From NCBI GenBank assembly GCA_019448385.1, contig JAGTXO010000009.1, positions 620,001 to 684,000 on the forward strand: DNA of 64,000 nucleotides, read 5' to 3'. The translations under genes and the position numbers were made by a program. The DNA is from Diacronema lutheri (Eukaryota > Haptophyta > Pavlovophyceae > Pavlovales > Pavlovaceae). Positions within the stretch are counted from its first letter, which is position 1. The number at the start of each line of letters is the position of its first letter. Shown in pieces: positions 50,109 through 61,000 of the stretch. The notes under the pieces are model-generated. The model did no database searches. It was not told where the DNA came from and was given only the letters and a program-made list of their open reading frames with translations.

Positions 50109-52427
50109 TCACGCGCCCATGTATGCGTCGATCGCATCCTGCGCGAGCCCCTTGTCCAGCTCGCGCATGCACTCGTCGTAGTAGCGCAAGTACCTGCCCA
50201 GGCTCTCGTCGGCGCGCATGCGCACGGCGGCGGCGACGGCATCGAGCGCGGCGGTCGTGCGCAGCTCCGCGAACGCGCTCGCGTTCGCGCGCGCATGGCG
50301 CGCCTCGAGCTCCTCCGCCTCGTCGAGGTTGCCGGCGGAGCGCAGCCGGCGCGCGAGCACGAGCAGCAGCACGAGGGTCTCGGGGTGCGCGTCGTCGCCG
50401 TCGCGCGCTGCCGTCGAGTTGGCAATCGCCTCGCGCAGCCGCTCCTCCGATGCGGCCGCCTCGTGGACGGCGCGCGTGCTCTCGCGCGGCGCGGCGTCGC
50501 GCGCGCCGTCGGCGGCGCGCGCTGGCGCGCGGCCGCTGAGCGCGCTTGCGCGCGCGAGCGCTGCTGATGCGTACGAAGGCGCGCGCGCGCCCATGCCGCG
50601 CTGCTTGCGAGCGGCCGCGGCGGCCGCGACGGCGCTCGCGGCCGCAATCTCGGCGCGTGCGCGGACCGCCTCCTCGCGGAGCGCGGCGGCGGAGCCGACC
50701 CAGCCGCACTCGGCGTGAAGCGCGCCGAGCGCGTCCGCCGCGTCCGCCGTCAGCTCGGCGCGCGCGCCGAGCGCGCCGAGCCGCGCGACGTGCGCGCGGC
50801 GGAGCAGAAACTCGGCCTGCGCTCGCTCGCCAACCACGTGCAGCAGCGCGCTGAGCTCGATGGCGAGCACGGCGTACGGCAGCGATGCGGCGCCCTTGGC
50901 CTCTTCGAGCGCGGCGAGCTCGGCGCGCACGAGCGCCGCCGCCCGCCGCCGGCCGTACAGCAGCGCGCGAGACTTGACGTCACGCTCGCCGCGCGCCGAG
51001 TTGCCAACCTGCGCAGCGAGCAGCTCGATGCGCAGCGACTTGGAGAGGTGCGCGGCGGAGACGGCCGCGCCGGGCGGCAGGTTGAGCGCGCGCGTGAGCT
51101 TGGCGATCGTCGGCCGAGCGAGCGGGCCCAGGAGCGATCCGAGCTTGTCTGTGCTCAGCGTGCTCCCGTCACCGTCACGCCGCCCGTGCGCGGGCGGCGC
51201 AGGAGCCTGCCCGTCCGCGCCCGGCTCGCTCGGCGTGGGCGAGCGCGGTGGCGTCGGCGCGCGCTGCGCGGCCGAATGCGGCGGCGTCCGCGCGCTCCGC
51301 TCGCCGGCCGCGCCAAAGCCGCTGCCGTTGCTGGCGCGGCTGGCGCGGCTGGCGCGGCTGGCGCGGCTGGCGCGGCCATTTGTAGGCGAGCGCGGCGGCG
51401 AGGCGCCCGTCTCCGACGCTTGGCGCTCGGCCGAGCGCGGCAGCTGGACTTCCAAAAACGCGCCCGGTATCGTGCGCGGCTCATCGCCATCGCCACCTCC
51501 GAGCGCGGGCGAGCTCGGCGGCGTGTGCGCGCTTCGCTCACCGGCCGCGCCGCCGCTGGCGTGGCTGGCGTTGCTCTTGGCGGGCGAGCGCGGCGGCGTG
51601 TGCGCGCTTCGCTCACCGGCCGCGCCGCCGCTGGCGCGGCTGGCGTTGCTCTTGGCGGGCGAGCGCAGCGGCGTGTGCGCGCTTCGCTCACCGGCCGCGC
51701 CGCCGCTGGCGTGGCTGGCGTTGCTCTTGGCGGGCGAGCGCGGCGGCGTGTGCGCGCTTCGCTCACCGGCCGCGCCGCCGCTGGCGTGGCTGGCGTTGCT
51801 CTTGGCGGGCGAGCGCGGCGGCGAGGCGCTTCTCTCCGACGCTTGGTGCTCGGCCGAGCGCGGCAGCTGGACAGCCAACGATGCAAATGGTGGCGCGTAC
51901 GGGAGCACGTCGCCGCCGCCGCCGCCGCCGAGCGCGGGCGAGCGCGGCGGCGTGTGCGGCGGCGAGAGTGGCGGCGATCCGTGCGGCGGCTGCGAGGGGA
52001 GGCCCACCGAGCCGGCGGCGTCGTCTTCGTCCTCAAAGACGGCAAACGAACGCTCGACCGCTTGCTCAAGCGGCGCGTCGCTCGCGAGCACCAGCGCGTC
52101 GTACAGCGCGCAGAAATCCTCAAAGCACAGCTCGAACGCCGGCGCGCCGGCGCGCCCAAGCCGAGCAATGTCGATGCGATCAAAGCCGCAGACGGCGAGT
52201 GCGGCGGGCACTTCGGCGGCGCGCACGCAGCCGCCCTTGTGCACGACGTGCCATGCTGTGCGCGCCTCGTTGGACGGGCCAGAAGGCAGGGGCAGCGCGG
52301 ACGTCATGGCTGTCGACGCGTGCGGCGCCTCGCGGACGACGCCGATGCGATTGAGGTGCGCAGGACCGAAAACGGCCTCGCTTTTGACTTTGAGAGCTCT
52401 CATCGTGATCAGGATCTCATCAGTCAT
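50109..52427 (-). CDS. Repeat-rich helical protein, unknown function
   Basis: 772 residues, single exon. The N-terminal 140 residues include FELCFEDFCALYDALVLASD and FAVFEDEDDAAGS, with a faint EF-hand or calmodulin-like look but no complete calcium loop. A disordered middle follows, with four 25-residue repeats (RSPAKSNASHASGGAAGERS plus AHTPP), SR-like dipeptides (RASRASRASRAS) and many SP/TP sites. The C-terminal 340 residues are helical and may be TPR-like: LPYAVLAIELSALLHVVGER, AEFLLRRAHVARLGAL, ETLVLLLVLARRLRSAGNLD and EAEELEARHARANA. It ends in DKGLAQDAIDAYMGA. Possible scaffold or cytoskeletal protein, function not inferable. Confidence 0.65.
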   Translation of the reverse strand: MTDEILITMRALKVKSEAVFGPAHLNRIGVVREAPHASTAMTSALPLPSGPSNEARTAWHVVHKGGCVRAAEVPAALAVCGFDRIDIARLGRAGAPAFELCFEDFCALYDALVLASDAPLEQAVERSFAVFEDEDDAAGSVGLPSQPPHGSPPLSPPHTPPRSPALGGGGGGDVLPYAPPFASLAVQLPRSAEHQASERSASPPRSPAKSNASHASGGAAGERSAHTPPRSPAKSNASHASGGAAGERSAHTPLRSPAKSNASRASGGAAGERSAHTPPRSPAKSNASHASGGAAGERSAHTPPSSPALGGGDGDEPRTIPGAFLEVQLPRSAERQASETGASPPRSPTNGRASRASRASRASRASNGSGFGAAGERSARTPPHSAAQRAPTPPRSPTPSEPGADGQAPAPPAHGRRDGDGSTLSTDKLGSLLGPLARPTIAKLTRALNLPPGAAVSAAHLSKSLRIELLAAQVGNSARGERDVKSRALLYGRRRAAALVRAELAALEEAKGAASLPYAVLAIELSALLHVVGERAQAEFLLRRAHVARLGALGARAELTADAADALGALHAECGWVGSAAALREEAVRARAEIAAASAVAAAAAARKQRGMGARAPSYASAALARASALSGRAPARAADGARDAAPRESTRAVHEAAASEERLREAIANSTAARDGDDAHPETLVLLLVLARRLRSAGNLDEAEELEARHARANASAFAELRTTAALDAVAAAVRMRADESLGRYLRYYDECMRELDKGLAQDAIDAYMGA
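51516..51829. repeat. 75-bp tandem repeat, about four copies
   Basis: GGCGGCGTGTGCGCGCTTCG and TCACCGGCCGCGCCGCCGCT recur every 75 bp; the period equals 25 codons and stays in frame with the minus-strand protein. Confidence 0.95.
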
Positions 52428-52629
52428 TCACGATTCACACACTCGGGAATGAGCCAGTGATTCATTCTCAGTCACTCAACGCTGCGGGAACCAATTCGCG
52501 GTCCTTCTCTGCAGGCGGGCCGATCCGGCCGCACGCAGGCCGCCAGCCGCCGTCGCACATCAGCCCGCAGCCGGCCGCTCCGCGCGCCGCACGCCCTGGG
52601 CCCCGGCCTTCGCAGCGCCGTCAGTGTCA

Positions 52630-54229
52630 TCACGCCCGCACCGAGCGGATCTCCAAGCCAGGGCGCGCGTCCGTGGGCGTGGACACGGGTGTCGTGGGCC
52701 TGCACACTGCGTGCGGCGACGCGCTCACGCTCGGGCGGCGCGGCGTGCGCGAGATGAGCGGCTTGGACAGAGCAGACTCATAAGAGCCGCCGCAAATGCG
52801 CGCAACGTATGGCGCCCACCACTTGGAAGTGAGCAGGTCGATCAGCACGTAGCACAGCAGTCCGGCGACGACGCCGTTGGCAATCGAGTACGTGAGGGGC
52901 ATCACCGCAATCGTCAAGTAGGCTGGAAAACTCTCATTGAAGTTCTCCCAATCCATTAGCCCGGCGGGCCCCATCATGAGGGCGCCTGACGAGCGGGCGA
53001 TGTCGATGGCGCGCGCGCGCGCGCGCGTCCGATCGCACCGGACGGCGGGCGGACCGAGCGCGTGGGCGTGAGGCGCGGCGCGCGTCGCGGCGGCGCGCGC
53101 GCGGCGCGACCGCAGCACGTGGGGCCGCAGCACGTGAGGCCGCACCGACGATGATGAGCGCGGGCGCGGTTGCTGTGGGCGGCACGGCGGAAAAGATGGG
53201 GATGAAGAAGAGCGAGAGCGCAAAGTACCCGGCGACCACCACCGCCGTCAGCCCCGTCCGCCCGCCGTCCGCGATGCCGGCGCACGACTCGTTGGCGATA
53301 ATGATGGGCGACGTGCCGAACAGCGCGCCGCACATCGTCGAGACGGACGAGGCCAAAAAAGCGGCGGTCGAGCCGGGCAGCGTGTGCGTTATCGGGTCAA
53401 CGAGGCCAGCTTGCAGCCCCGCGCCGAACTGCACGCCCGCTGTGTCGAAGAGCGCGACGAAGAGGAACGCGAGCGTGATCGGCACGGTCTCCCTCCATCG
53501 GGCGCCATACTCTGTGAAATTGAGGTGGAGGAGCGTCCCGTCGAGCGTGGGCACCTCGACGATGGACTCGGGGAGCGGATGGAGGCCGAAGACCCAAGAG
53601 ATGAGCGACGAGATGACCACGCCGATCAGCATTGCGCCCTGCACCTGGTGCACCGTCAGCACGGCAATCATAAGCGTCGTCGCGACGCCGAGCAGCACGT
53701 AGACCGACGCGACGTTGCCGAGCGCGACGAGCGTCTCCTCGTTGGGCACGACGAGGCCAGTCATGCGAAAGCCAATGAACGCCTGGAAAAGCCCGATACC
53801 CACAGTGATTGCATGCTTCAGGTTGTGCGGCATCACGCGCTGGATGTATTCTGACGCGCCAAGCGCCGTCAGGACCGAGAACAGCGCGCCTTCGACGAGA
53901 CACGCGGTCAGCGCGACGTCGTATGTCATCGACGTGGCGACGCAGACGCCAAAGGCAAAGTAGGCATTCAGCCCCATCCCCGGCCCGAGCCCGAACGGCA
54001 GGTTGGCGATGAAGCCGACGATCGAGCAGCCGATGATTGCCGAGAGCGCCGTCGCGGACGCGACCGGCCGGAACGGCATGCCCGCGCCGGCGAGAATGGT
54101 GGGGTTGACAAGTAAGATGTATGCCATCGTCATGAACGTCACCGTCCCCGCGCGGAACTCGGTGCCAATCGTCGAACCGCGCTCCGACACCTTGAACTTG
54201 TGGTCCAGCCACATCCCGACGAGCCCCAT
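52630..54229 (-). CDS. AzgA-type purine permease (NCS2), 2 exons
   Basis: Proton-coupled uptake of hypoxanthine/guanine/adenine-type purines at the plasma membrane. Exons 54229-53146 and 52985-52630; a 160-bp intron (donor GTGCGG) interrupts the Gly codon of IIVGALMM, giving 479 residues. AzgA signatures: GTEFRAGTVTFMTMAYILLV and NPTILAGAGMP at the N-terminus, GLGPGMGLNAYFAF, TVGIGLFQAFIGF, ITLAFLFVALFDTAG, LGTSPIIIANESCAGIADGG (reads ALFGTSPIIIANES), and AYLTIAVMPLTYSIANGV. Twelve or more helices are expected. The C-terminal 40 residues are basic and Ser/Pro-rich. The start is 133 bp from the divergent glycosyltransferase gene. Confidence 0.93.
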
Positions 54230-54275
54230 GGGCTCGCGGGGGGAAGTGCGTATAGCCGTTTCAGTTTGGATTCTG

Positions 54276-54294
54276 AGTACTTATACGAAGTACT
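54276..54294. promoter_or_regulatory. Inverted repeat in a divergent promoter
   Basis: AGTACTT ATACG AAGTACT, followed by a third half-site GAGTACTC at 54295-54302. It lies between the purine permease and glycosyltransferase starts and could be a transcription-factor site for either or both. Confidence 0.4.
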
Positions 54295-54362
54295 GAGTAC
54301 TCGAGTCAGGACGCGCCCAGCAGAGCATGCTTCAGGCATGAGGGCGGCGTAAGATTTGGGCG

Positions 54363-57300
54363 ATGCGGCGGTGGGTGCGGCCATTTGGCGTGGTGGCGAT
54401 TGTCGCGCTCGTCGCCCTGGCCAGCCAACTCGAGCTTGGCGGCCTCGAGCGCAGCGTCGCCCGCGCGCCGTCCGCACCACGCGCGAGCAGCGGCGCAGAC
54501 GGTGACGCCGACGGCGCGGACGGGCCGGACGACGAGCCCGATGCGCCGATCTTTCGGCGAGCGGGGCCCACAGCTGCCGTCGGCGAGAGTAAGCTCACCG
54601 GGCGCACCGCTGGCGCGGCGGCGGACGCGCCGCGCGACGGCGGCGGCGGCGGCGCGCGCGCAAATCCGAGCGCGCGGCACGGCGAGCCGACGGGCCTCTC
54701 GTGCTTCAAGCACGCGATGCGCACGTTCCGCGTCAAGGGTGCGAGGCGCCTCACGGCGTTTCAGGTCATCGGCGCCTCGCCCTGCGTGATCCGCCTCCGC
54801 ATCAATGCCGAGTTCACGTACAAAGGGCCGCAGGGCTCGGCCCTGCCGCTCGTCGAGTTTGACATGTGCCGCGCGGTCCGACTCGTCGAGGAGATGCGCG
54901 CGCGGCCGACGCTCTACTGGGACGGCACGCGGCCGAGCGAGCAGGCGTGCGATTGGCTCGCCGTCAAGCGCGCCCAGTCGAATTTTACGCGCGTGCACGA
55001 CATGTACGTTGAGCGAGCGCGCGCGATTGAAACGGGGCAAATATCCTTTGACGGCAAGGCGCACGCGCGCCACTTCAGGCGGTACGGGTCGTGCGCGCTG
55101 GTGGGAGGCGCGCCGTCGCTGCTCAGCGCGAATTACGGCCGCACGATCGATGCGCACGACGCCGTTGTCCGCTTCAACGACCACCCAGCCGGCGGCGCGC
55201 AAGCGGCGCAGGTCGGCCATCGCACAACACACCGGATGACGAATTGCATCTATGCGAGTACGCCAATCAACGAGCAGTCGAGCGTTGCGTGGATGCGGCC
55301 GAGCCGGCTGAACGGGACGGAGCTCGTGCAAGTGTGCACGCGCCACAAGCGCTTTCGCAAGGCCGTCGCGCAGATCGGCATCGACGGCGCACGCCACCGC
55401 CATGTGCTCTCGCCCGAGGTGCTGTGCGGCTTCTACGAGCACTTCCAGAGCGGCGGCCTCACCGGCGCGATTGGCGTGTGGTCCTTGCTCGGGATGTGCG
55501 ACTCGGTCTCGCTCTTCGGCTTCACCTCGCCCTGCGAACTCGGCCGCCCCTACTCGCACTACCACTCCGATGCGTTCGACGAATTGATTCAGATTAATAC
55601 GATCAAGGTCATCCTTTGGACGCACGCGCTCCGCTGCGCGGGCCTCGTGCACTGGGCGGTGGCGGACGAGAGCGCGGACACGTGCGGCGCGGCGCGCACG
55701 CTCACCGCACGCGCCGGCGCGCCGCCCGACGTCGCCGGCGTCGACGAGCACGGCGCGGAGCACGCACCCTCCGCGTGGGTGGTGCCCTCCTCCTTCCTGC
55801 ACTCGGACGTGGACACGGATGCGGACACGGACGCGGACACGGACGCGGACACGGACGCGTCGGCCGGTGCGGAGGAGCGGGCGGGCGACGGCGAGGGCGC
55901 TGGCGATGGAGGCGCTCCTGGCACCACCAACGGCTCGGTAGTCGTCTCGCTCGGCGACGGCATTGAGACGGAGCCGCAGGCTGCGCTCGCCCTCCCGCCC
56001 GCACGATGGCGGCTGTACACGTACGCCTTGAACGGTGCGTTCAAAAGTTTGGGCGTCCCCGCCCACGTGCAGGCGCGGTACTGGGCGCTGGTGCGCGGCG
56101 AGCCCACGCCGCCCGGCTTCGACGAGGGCGGGATGTACCAGGCCGTTGTGCGCGACCTGCCGCGCGCGATGCGCGCGTGGTCGCCGCCCGACGGCCTGAA
56201 CGCGCGGAGCGACCGCACGTGGGCCGGGCAGAACGTGCTCTACTTGCTGCCTCTCTCGCCGTATCACTACTGCCGCGCCGCGGAGCCCGACACGACCAGG
56301 TCGTGGGGTGCGGCGTGGATGACGGCGAAGGGCGTGATCCCCGTCCACGTCGCCGACTCGGTCGCCGCGGCATACGCAAATGGCCTGCGCGACCTCTCGC
56401 TCACGTGCGGCTCGTACGACCGCGTGCTGCGCTGGCTGTACGCGCAACCGGCGTGGCTCGCCGCGGCAGAGCGGCACGTCTTCGCCCATGCCATGCCACA
56501 CCTGCCGCGCATCGCGCTCGAAGCCGACGTGCTCCGCACCGGCCGCGTGCACTCGACCTACGCGCAGATGGGCCGCGCGATCCTTGTTGGTGCCGAGGAT
56601 CGGCGGCACGACTGGGAGGCGGCAGCGTACTGCGGTCGGCTCGTGCTCGCGCCGCTCTACTCGCCGCCCGTTTTCTTCCTCGCGCCGCACGCCGCCAACG
56701 CGTCCGAACTCGAGCGCGCGCTCCGTGCGAAGCCAACGCTGATTGCGACCTCGCATTTCTCCGCCGTCCGCTGCCATCGTTTTGACGACCCGGCGCAGCC
56801 GACGCGGTGGAGCTGCGCCGATTTTGGCGCGGCGCGCGCCCGCGCCGTGCGCACCGGCGCGTCGCTCGCGCTCGCCCAGCTTGGCGCCGACGGCACGGCG
56901 CGGGTTGAGTCCTTTCCGACCACTCGGCACATGACCTCGACATCGCGCTTGCTCGCGAGCGCGCTCGGCAAGAAGGCCAAGCTCTACCGCTCGTCGACGT
57001 TCTGCCTCATGCCGGCGGGCGACACGGTCATCACCGCGCGCATCTTCTCCGCCGTCGCCGCGCTCTGCATTCCGGGTGCGCACGCTTTGAGCAAACCGAC
57101 GCGCGGCGTGGGTTGGGGGGAGTTGCGGGGGGGGTGGGGGGGGGGAGGGGGGGGGGGGGGGCTCCACGCCCTAGCGCGCGCACCGCGCACCGCCACGCGC
57201 GCCGTGCGCGGCCGGTCCACGGCGCGTCCTGTGGCCCGCGTTTCGTGCATCGCAACGCGCCCGGCATCGCGATTCGCGCGCACGCGCCGTGTCCCTCCGC

Positions 57301-57775
57301 GCCGCGCGCGGCCCGCTCGCATCTCACATCCCTCCGCGCCGCACGCGCCCCGCTGACCGTTTCGGCCAACCGGGCCGCAGTCTTCCTGTTCCCACTCGTC
57401 TACCTGCCGTTCGCCGAGCTCGTGCCGTGGGCGAACATGTCCGTCTCGCTGCGTGCCGAGGACTTTGCCAAATTTGCCGTCGCGCCGCGCAGCATGCCGA
57501 ACCCGCTCTTCGCGCTCGTACACCTTGCACGCGACGAGCCGGCGCGCGTTCGCGCCATGCAGCTCGCGCTCGCCGAGGCGCGCTGGCTGCTACACTACCG
57601 CAGCGAGCCGATGTTGGCGGGTGGACCGCGCAACGCCACTGACCGGCCGTCCGCCGCTCAAGCGCTCGCGCACCATCTCGTCCTCGCCGCAAAGCAGCGC
57701 GTGCGCGCGCTGCGTGCCGGGCTGGACAGCGGTGCATGCGGCGTGGAGACACTCGGCGACATTGCGGTCTTCTGA
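54363..57775 (+). CDS. Fused GT29 (sialyltransferase-like) and GT47 (exostosin-like) glycosyltransferase
   Basis: Type II membrane protein of 1,035 residues; exons 54363-57075 and 57381-57775, phase 1, 305-bp intron with a GTGCGC donor and a poly-G run. Helix at residues 8-22 (VVAIVALVALASQLE) is the Golgi anchor. GT29 half: sialylmotif L (SCALVGGAPSLLSANYGRTI, DAHDAVVRFND, near residue 243), sialylmotif S (GGLTGAIGVWSLLGMCDSVS) and motif VS-like HYHSDAFDE. After a linker with DADT repeats and SAGAEERAGDGE comes the second half: RWRLYTYALNGAFKSL, AGQNVLYLLPLSPYHYC and the exostosin C-terminal core STFCLMPAGDTVITARIFSA plus, across the intron, CIPVFLFPLVYLPFAELVPW. Family knowledge: GT29 moves sialic acid or related keto-sugars; GT47 builds glycan backbones. 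Fusion in one chain is inferred from a continuous open frame. Confidence 0.85.
57110..57161 (+). repeat. Poly-G tract in an intron
   Basis: Runs of G with a few T, A and C inside the GT29-GT47 intron, beginning about 35 bp after the donor. Confidence 0.95.
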
Positions 57776-58029
57776 TGTTCACGTGCACGTCCTGGGCTGC
57801 ACTCACCCTCTGCTCCTCGTGACGACGCCCTCCTACCCTCTCCTCGCCTGAGGCCCCTTCTGCGCCTGCAAAGCCGCCCGCCCTCCACTTTCCTCCCTCC
57901 TTCTTCCGCCCTCGCCCCTCGACGGCACACCTCCATCTCGTCCAGCTCCCCGCCCCGTCCGCCGTCCCGCGCTGCTCACGCGGTCCGCGCGCCTTGGAGT
58001 CGCGACTCGGCAGTCACGGCCGGCAGTGG

Positions 58030-61000
58030 TTAGGCGCAAACGTCATCGTCGCCGTTGCGGCCATCGTCCTCGTCGTCCTCGTCGTCGTGCACCGGCGCCT
58101 GCCGAGCGGCGTCCGCGTGTTGCGAGGTGGAGATCGCGCGCAGCAGCCCGAGCGACGCGGCGCTCACGAGGCGCAGCGCGCCACCCGCCGGCCGCGTGAC
58201 GACGCCGATCGCACCCGTGCCCACGCCCCTGAGGAGGCCGACGAAGCCGTCCGCCGCTGCGCCGCGCACCGGGTCGACGACGACGCCTGCAACACCGTCG
58301 AGCACACCGCTGCCGAGCTCGAGCACGCCGTCGAGCAGGCCCATGGGCTCGGCGCGCGCGCTCGCGCCCGCGCCGAACGCGCGCCTGCCTGCGCCCAAAT
58401 TGCGCGCGACGCCCGAGCTGAGCGAGTGGACGGACGTGAGGGCGCCATCCGAAGCGTTTCGCAAGAGCGACACGACACCGACGCGCAGGCCGCCGAGGAG
58501 GCCGAGGGGGCCGGAGCGGCGGAGGCCGGCGAGCGGCAGGCGGAGAAGGTCTGAGAGGCCGGTGAGCAGCGAGCTCAGCAGCCATGCTGGATTGCCAAGC
58601 AGCTCGAGCGAGCCAATCAGCATCGGTGCACTCAGCACGCCGTCCGCGACGTACGTGGCCGCAATGCCGGTCGTGAGCTGTCGTGGGTTGTGCAGCAGCT
58701 GGCGCGCGCGCACCTCGCCAAAGACGAGCGGCGCGGCGCGCGTGCCCGCGTGCACCGAGCCGACCGCGCCGCGCGCCGTGAGCAACACGCGCAGCTGTGA
58801 GATACTCAAGAACTCGACGAGCACGCGCGGCTCCAGGACGGCCGAGACCGCACGAGCAATGCTCGCGACGGCGGGCACCGCGCGCGCCGTGTCAGCCACG
58901 GCGCGCGCGCCGCCCGCGCTCGGCTCGCCGGGCCCGCCCGTGTTGTCGGCACGCGCGCTCGCCGCCGGATGCGCCAAGCGCGCGTTGCACTCTCGCCACG
59001 CCGCGCGGCCGAGCTGAGCGACCATCGCAAGGAAAGGCGCGTCGAGGTGTGCGTGCAAGGGCAGCACGCTGAGGCGCGCGAGCGTGACGCGCGCGTTGCG
59101 TGCGGGGGCGCTGTGCGCCGTTGGCTTGGTGGCGCGGGGGCGCGGGCGCGGCGCGGCAGCATCAAGCAGCGTGCGGGTGAGCGGCGGCTCGAGCAGCAGC
59201 GCCGCGAAGAGCTCGAGCGCAGGGCGCAAGGAATTTGGGCGCGTGTCCGTCGGCTCTCTGAACGGCAGGTGCGGCTGGCGCTGCTCGCGTGGCTCGTGCG
59301 GCGGCCGCTGTGCACGCTGGACGGAGAGGACGACGGGAAAGTCCGAGTCTGGCAAGTGCGAGTCGAGCTGGAAGTCGCGCACGCGCGCGGATAGCGTCAG
59401 CGCCAAGCTCTGCGCGCCGCACGACTGCCCAGCCGCGCACGCGCCAGCGTCGGAACCGTCGCTCTCCGCACGTCGCTCCTGCGCGAGCAGCCGAGCGAGG
59501 ACCGTCCGCGCCGGCGCAGGGAGCGGGTCCTCCGAGGCCGCGACGAGCGAGAGCGCGATGCCGCTCGCGTGCCAATGGAAGAGCACGCCATGCGCGCGCG
59601 CCTGGCCGCGCGCGCGCGTCGCGAGGTGGTCGCTGCCGACCGTTGGCTGCCGGCCGGCCGCACCCATATTCGAATTCGTCGCCAGCGCCTGCTGGGCAGC
59701 AATGGCGCTTGGGTTAGGCGGCGCCGCAACTTCGGACGAGCTGCGCGCGCTGGCAGGCCACGGCCGCGCGGCCGGCGTGCGCGGCTCGTCGGCCTTTGCA
59801 CGAAGCTGTGGGACGGGCTCTGCCACGCGTGCGTCACGCGCGCACTCGGCCGCATCGGCCACGGCGCCGAGCGCGTGTGGCGACGGGTGAGGCGACGGGT
59901 GAGGCGACGGGTGAGGCTGCGACCGGGGCGGGGTGAGAGGCGCCGAGCGAGGCGTCGCGCCGAGCGCACTCTTCGGCATGGCCGGCATCGGCTCGTCCGG
60001 CTCGTCGCGGCAGACGAGCAGTGAGAACGACGTGACGCGTATCTCGAGGCCGCACGGAACCGTCAAGGCGGCCGAGCGCGCACGCGCGCCGTCGTCGGCC
60101 GCGCGCGCAGCGTCGGCGATGAGCACGACGCTCGCGTGGCCGTGCTGGAAGAGGCACACGTCCAGCTCGGCCTCGCCGGCCACGCTGCCGCCCTGGTCGT
60201 CCTCCGCGCGCACGTCTGCGCCGAGGCCAAGTGCCACGCGCTGCACGCGGGGCGGCAGCGCGGCGAAACGAGCCTCGCCATGCATCGGAGCGCGAGCGCC
60301 ACGCGCCGCTCCCCTCGCGCCAAGCTGCGCGCGCGCGAGCAGAGAGAGTGCGATTGTCACAGGCGCTGCCTGGCCCCCGCTCCTCCCGCTCTCAGCGCCC
60401 TCCTGCCCCTCCCCCCCCTCGTCGTCGTCGCCGCCGTCGTCGTCGTCTTCTGCCGCCGCCGCATGCACGTGCGGTGCCGCCGGCCGCGCCCGGCCGGCGC
60501 GCGCCGCACACGCGAGCAGAGGTGGCGCGTACGGCACGCAGCAGCCGGGCGGTAACAGCACATCGAACGCAGCCTCGGCCGTCGCGTCTGCGCCGCTCAG
60601 AGCCGACGGCCATGCGCCGTGCGCGCGCGCGACGCGCTCGAGCGCGCACGGCTGTGAGCGGACGCCGATGCGCACGGGCCACGCGCTCACGTTGGCGATG
60701 ACGTGCGACGGGTGGCTCTCCGCCTGCACCACCGTCGCGAGCATGCCGCCAGCCTCGACCGTCGTGCAGCGCAGCACGTCGGCCGCACGGCCGTCCGCGC
60801 GCGTCAGCTGCACCGCGCGCGCCTCGCACCCGCGCGCCACGCTCAGCTCGGCGCTCCACTCGGAGAAGGCATCGGCCTCCGCATCGCTCCCCTCGTCGGA
60901 CCGTTCCTCATCGTCGCCGCCACCGCCCTCAGCCGCACCCGCCGCCGTGCCCGCCGCGCAATCCGCGTCAGCGCCCACGGGCGTAAAGCCGCGGCAAGTG

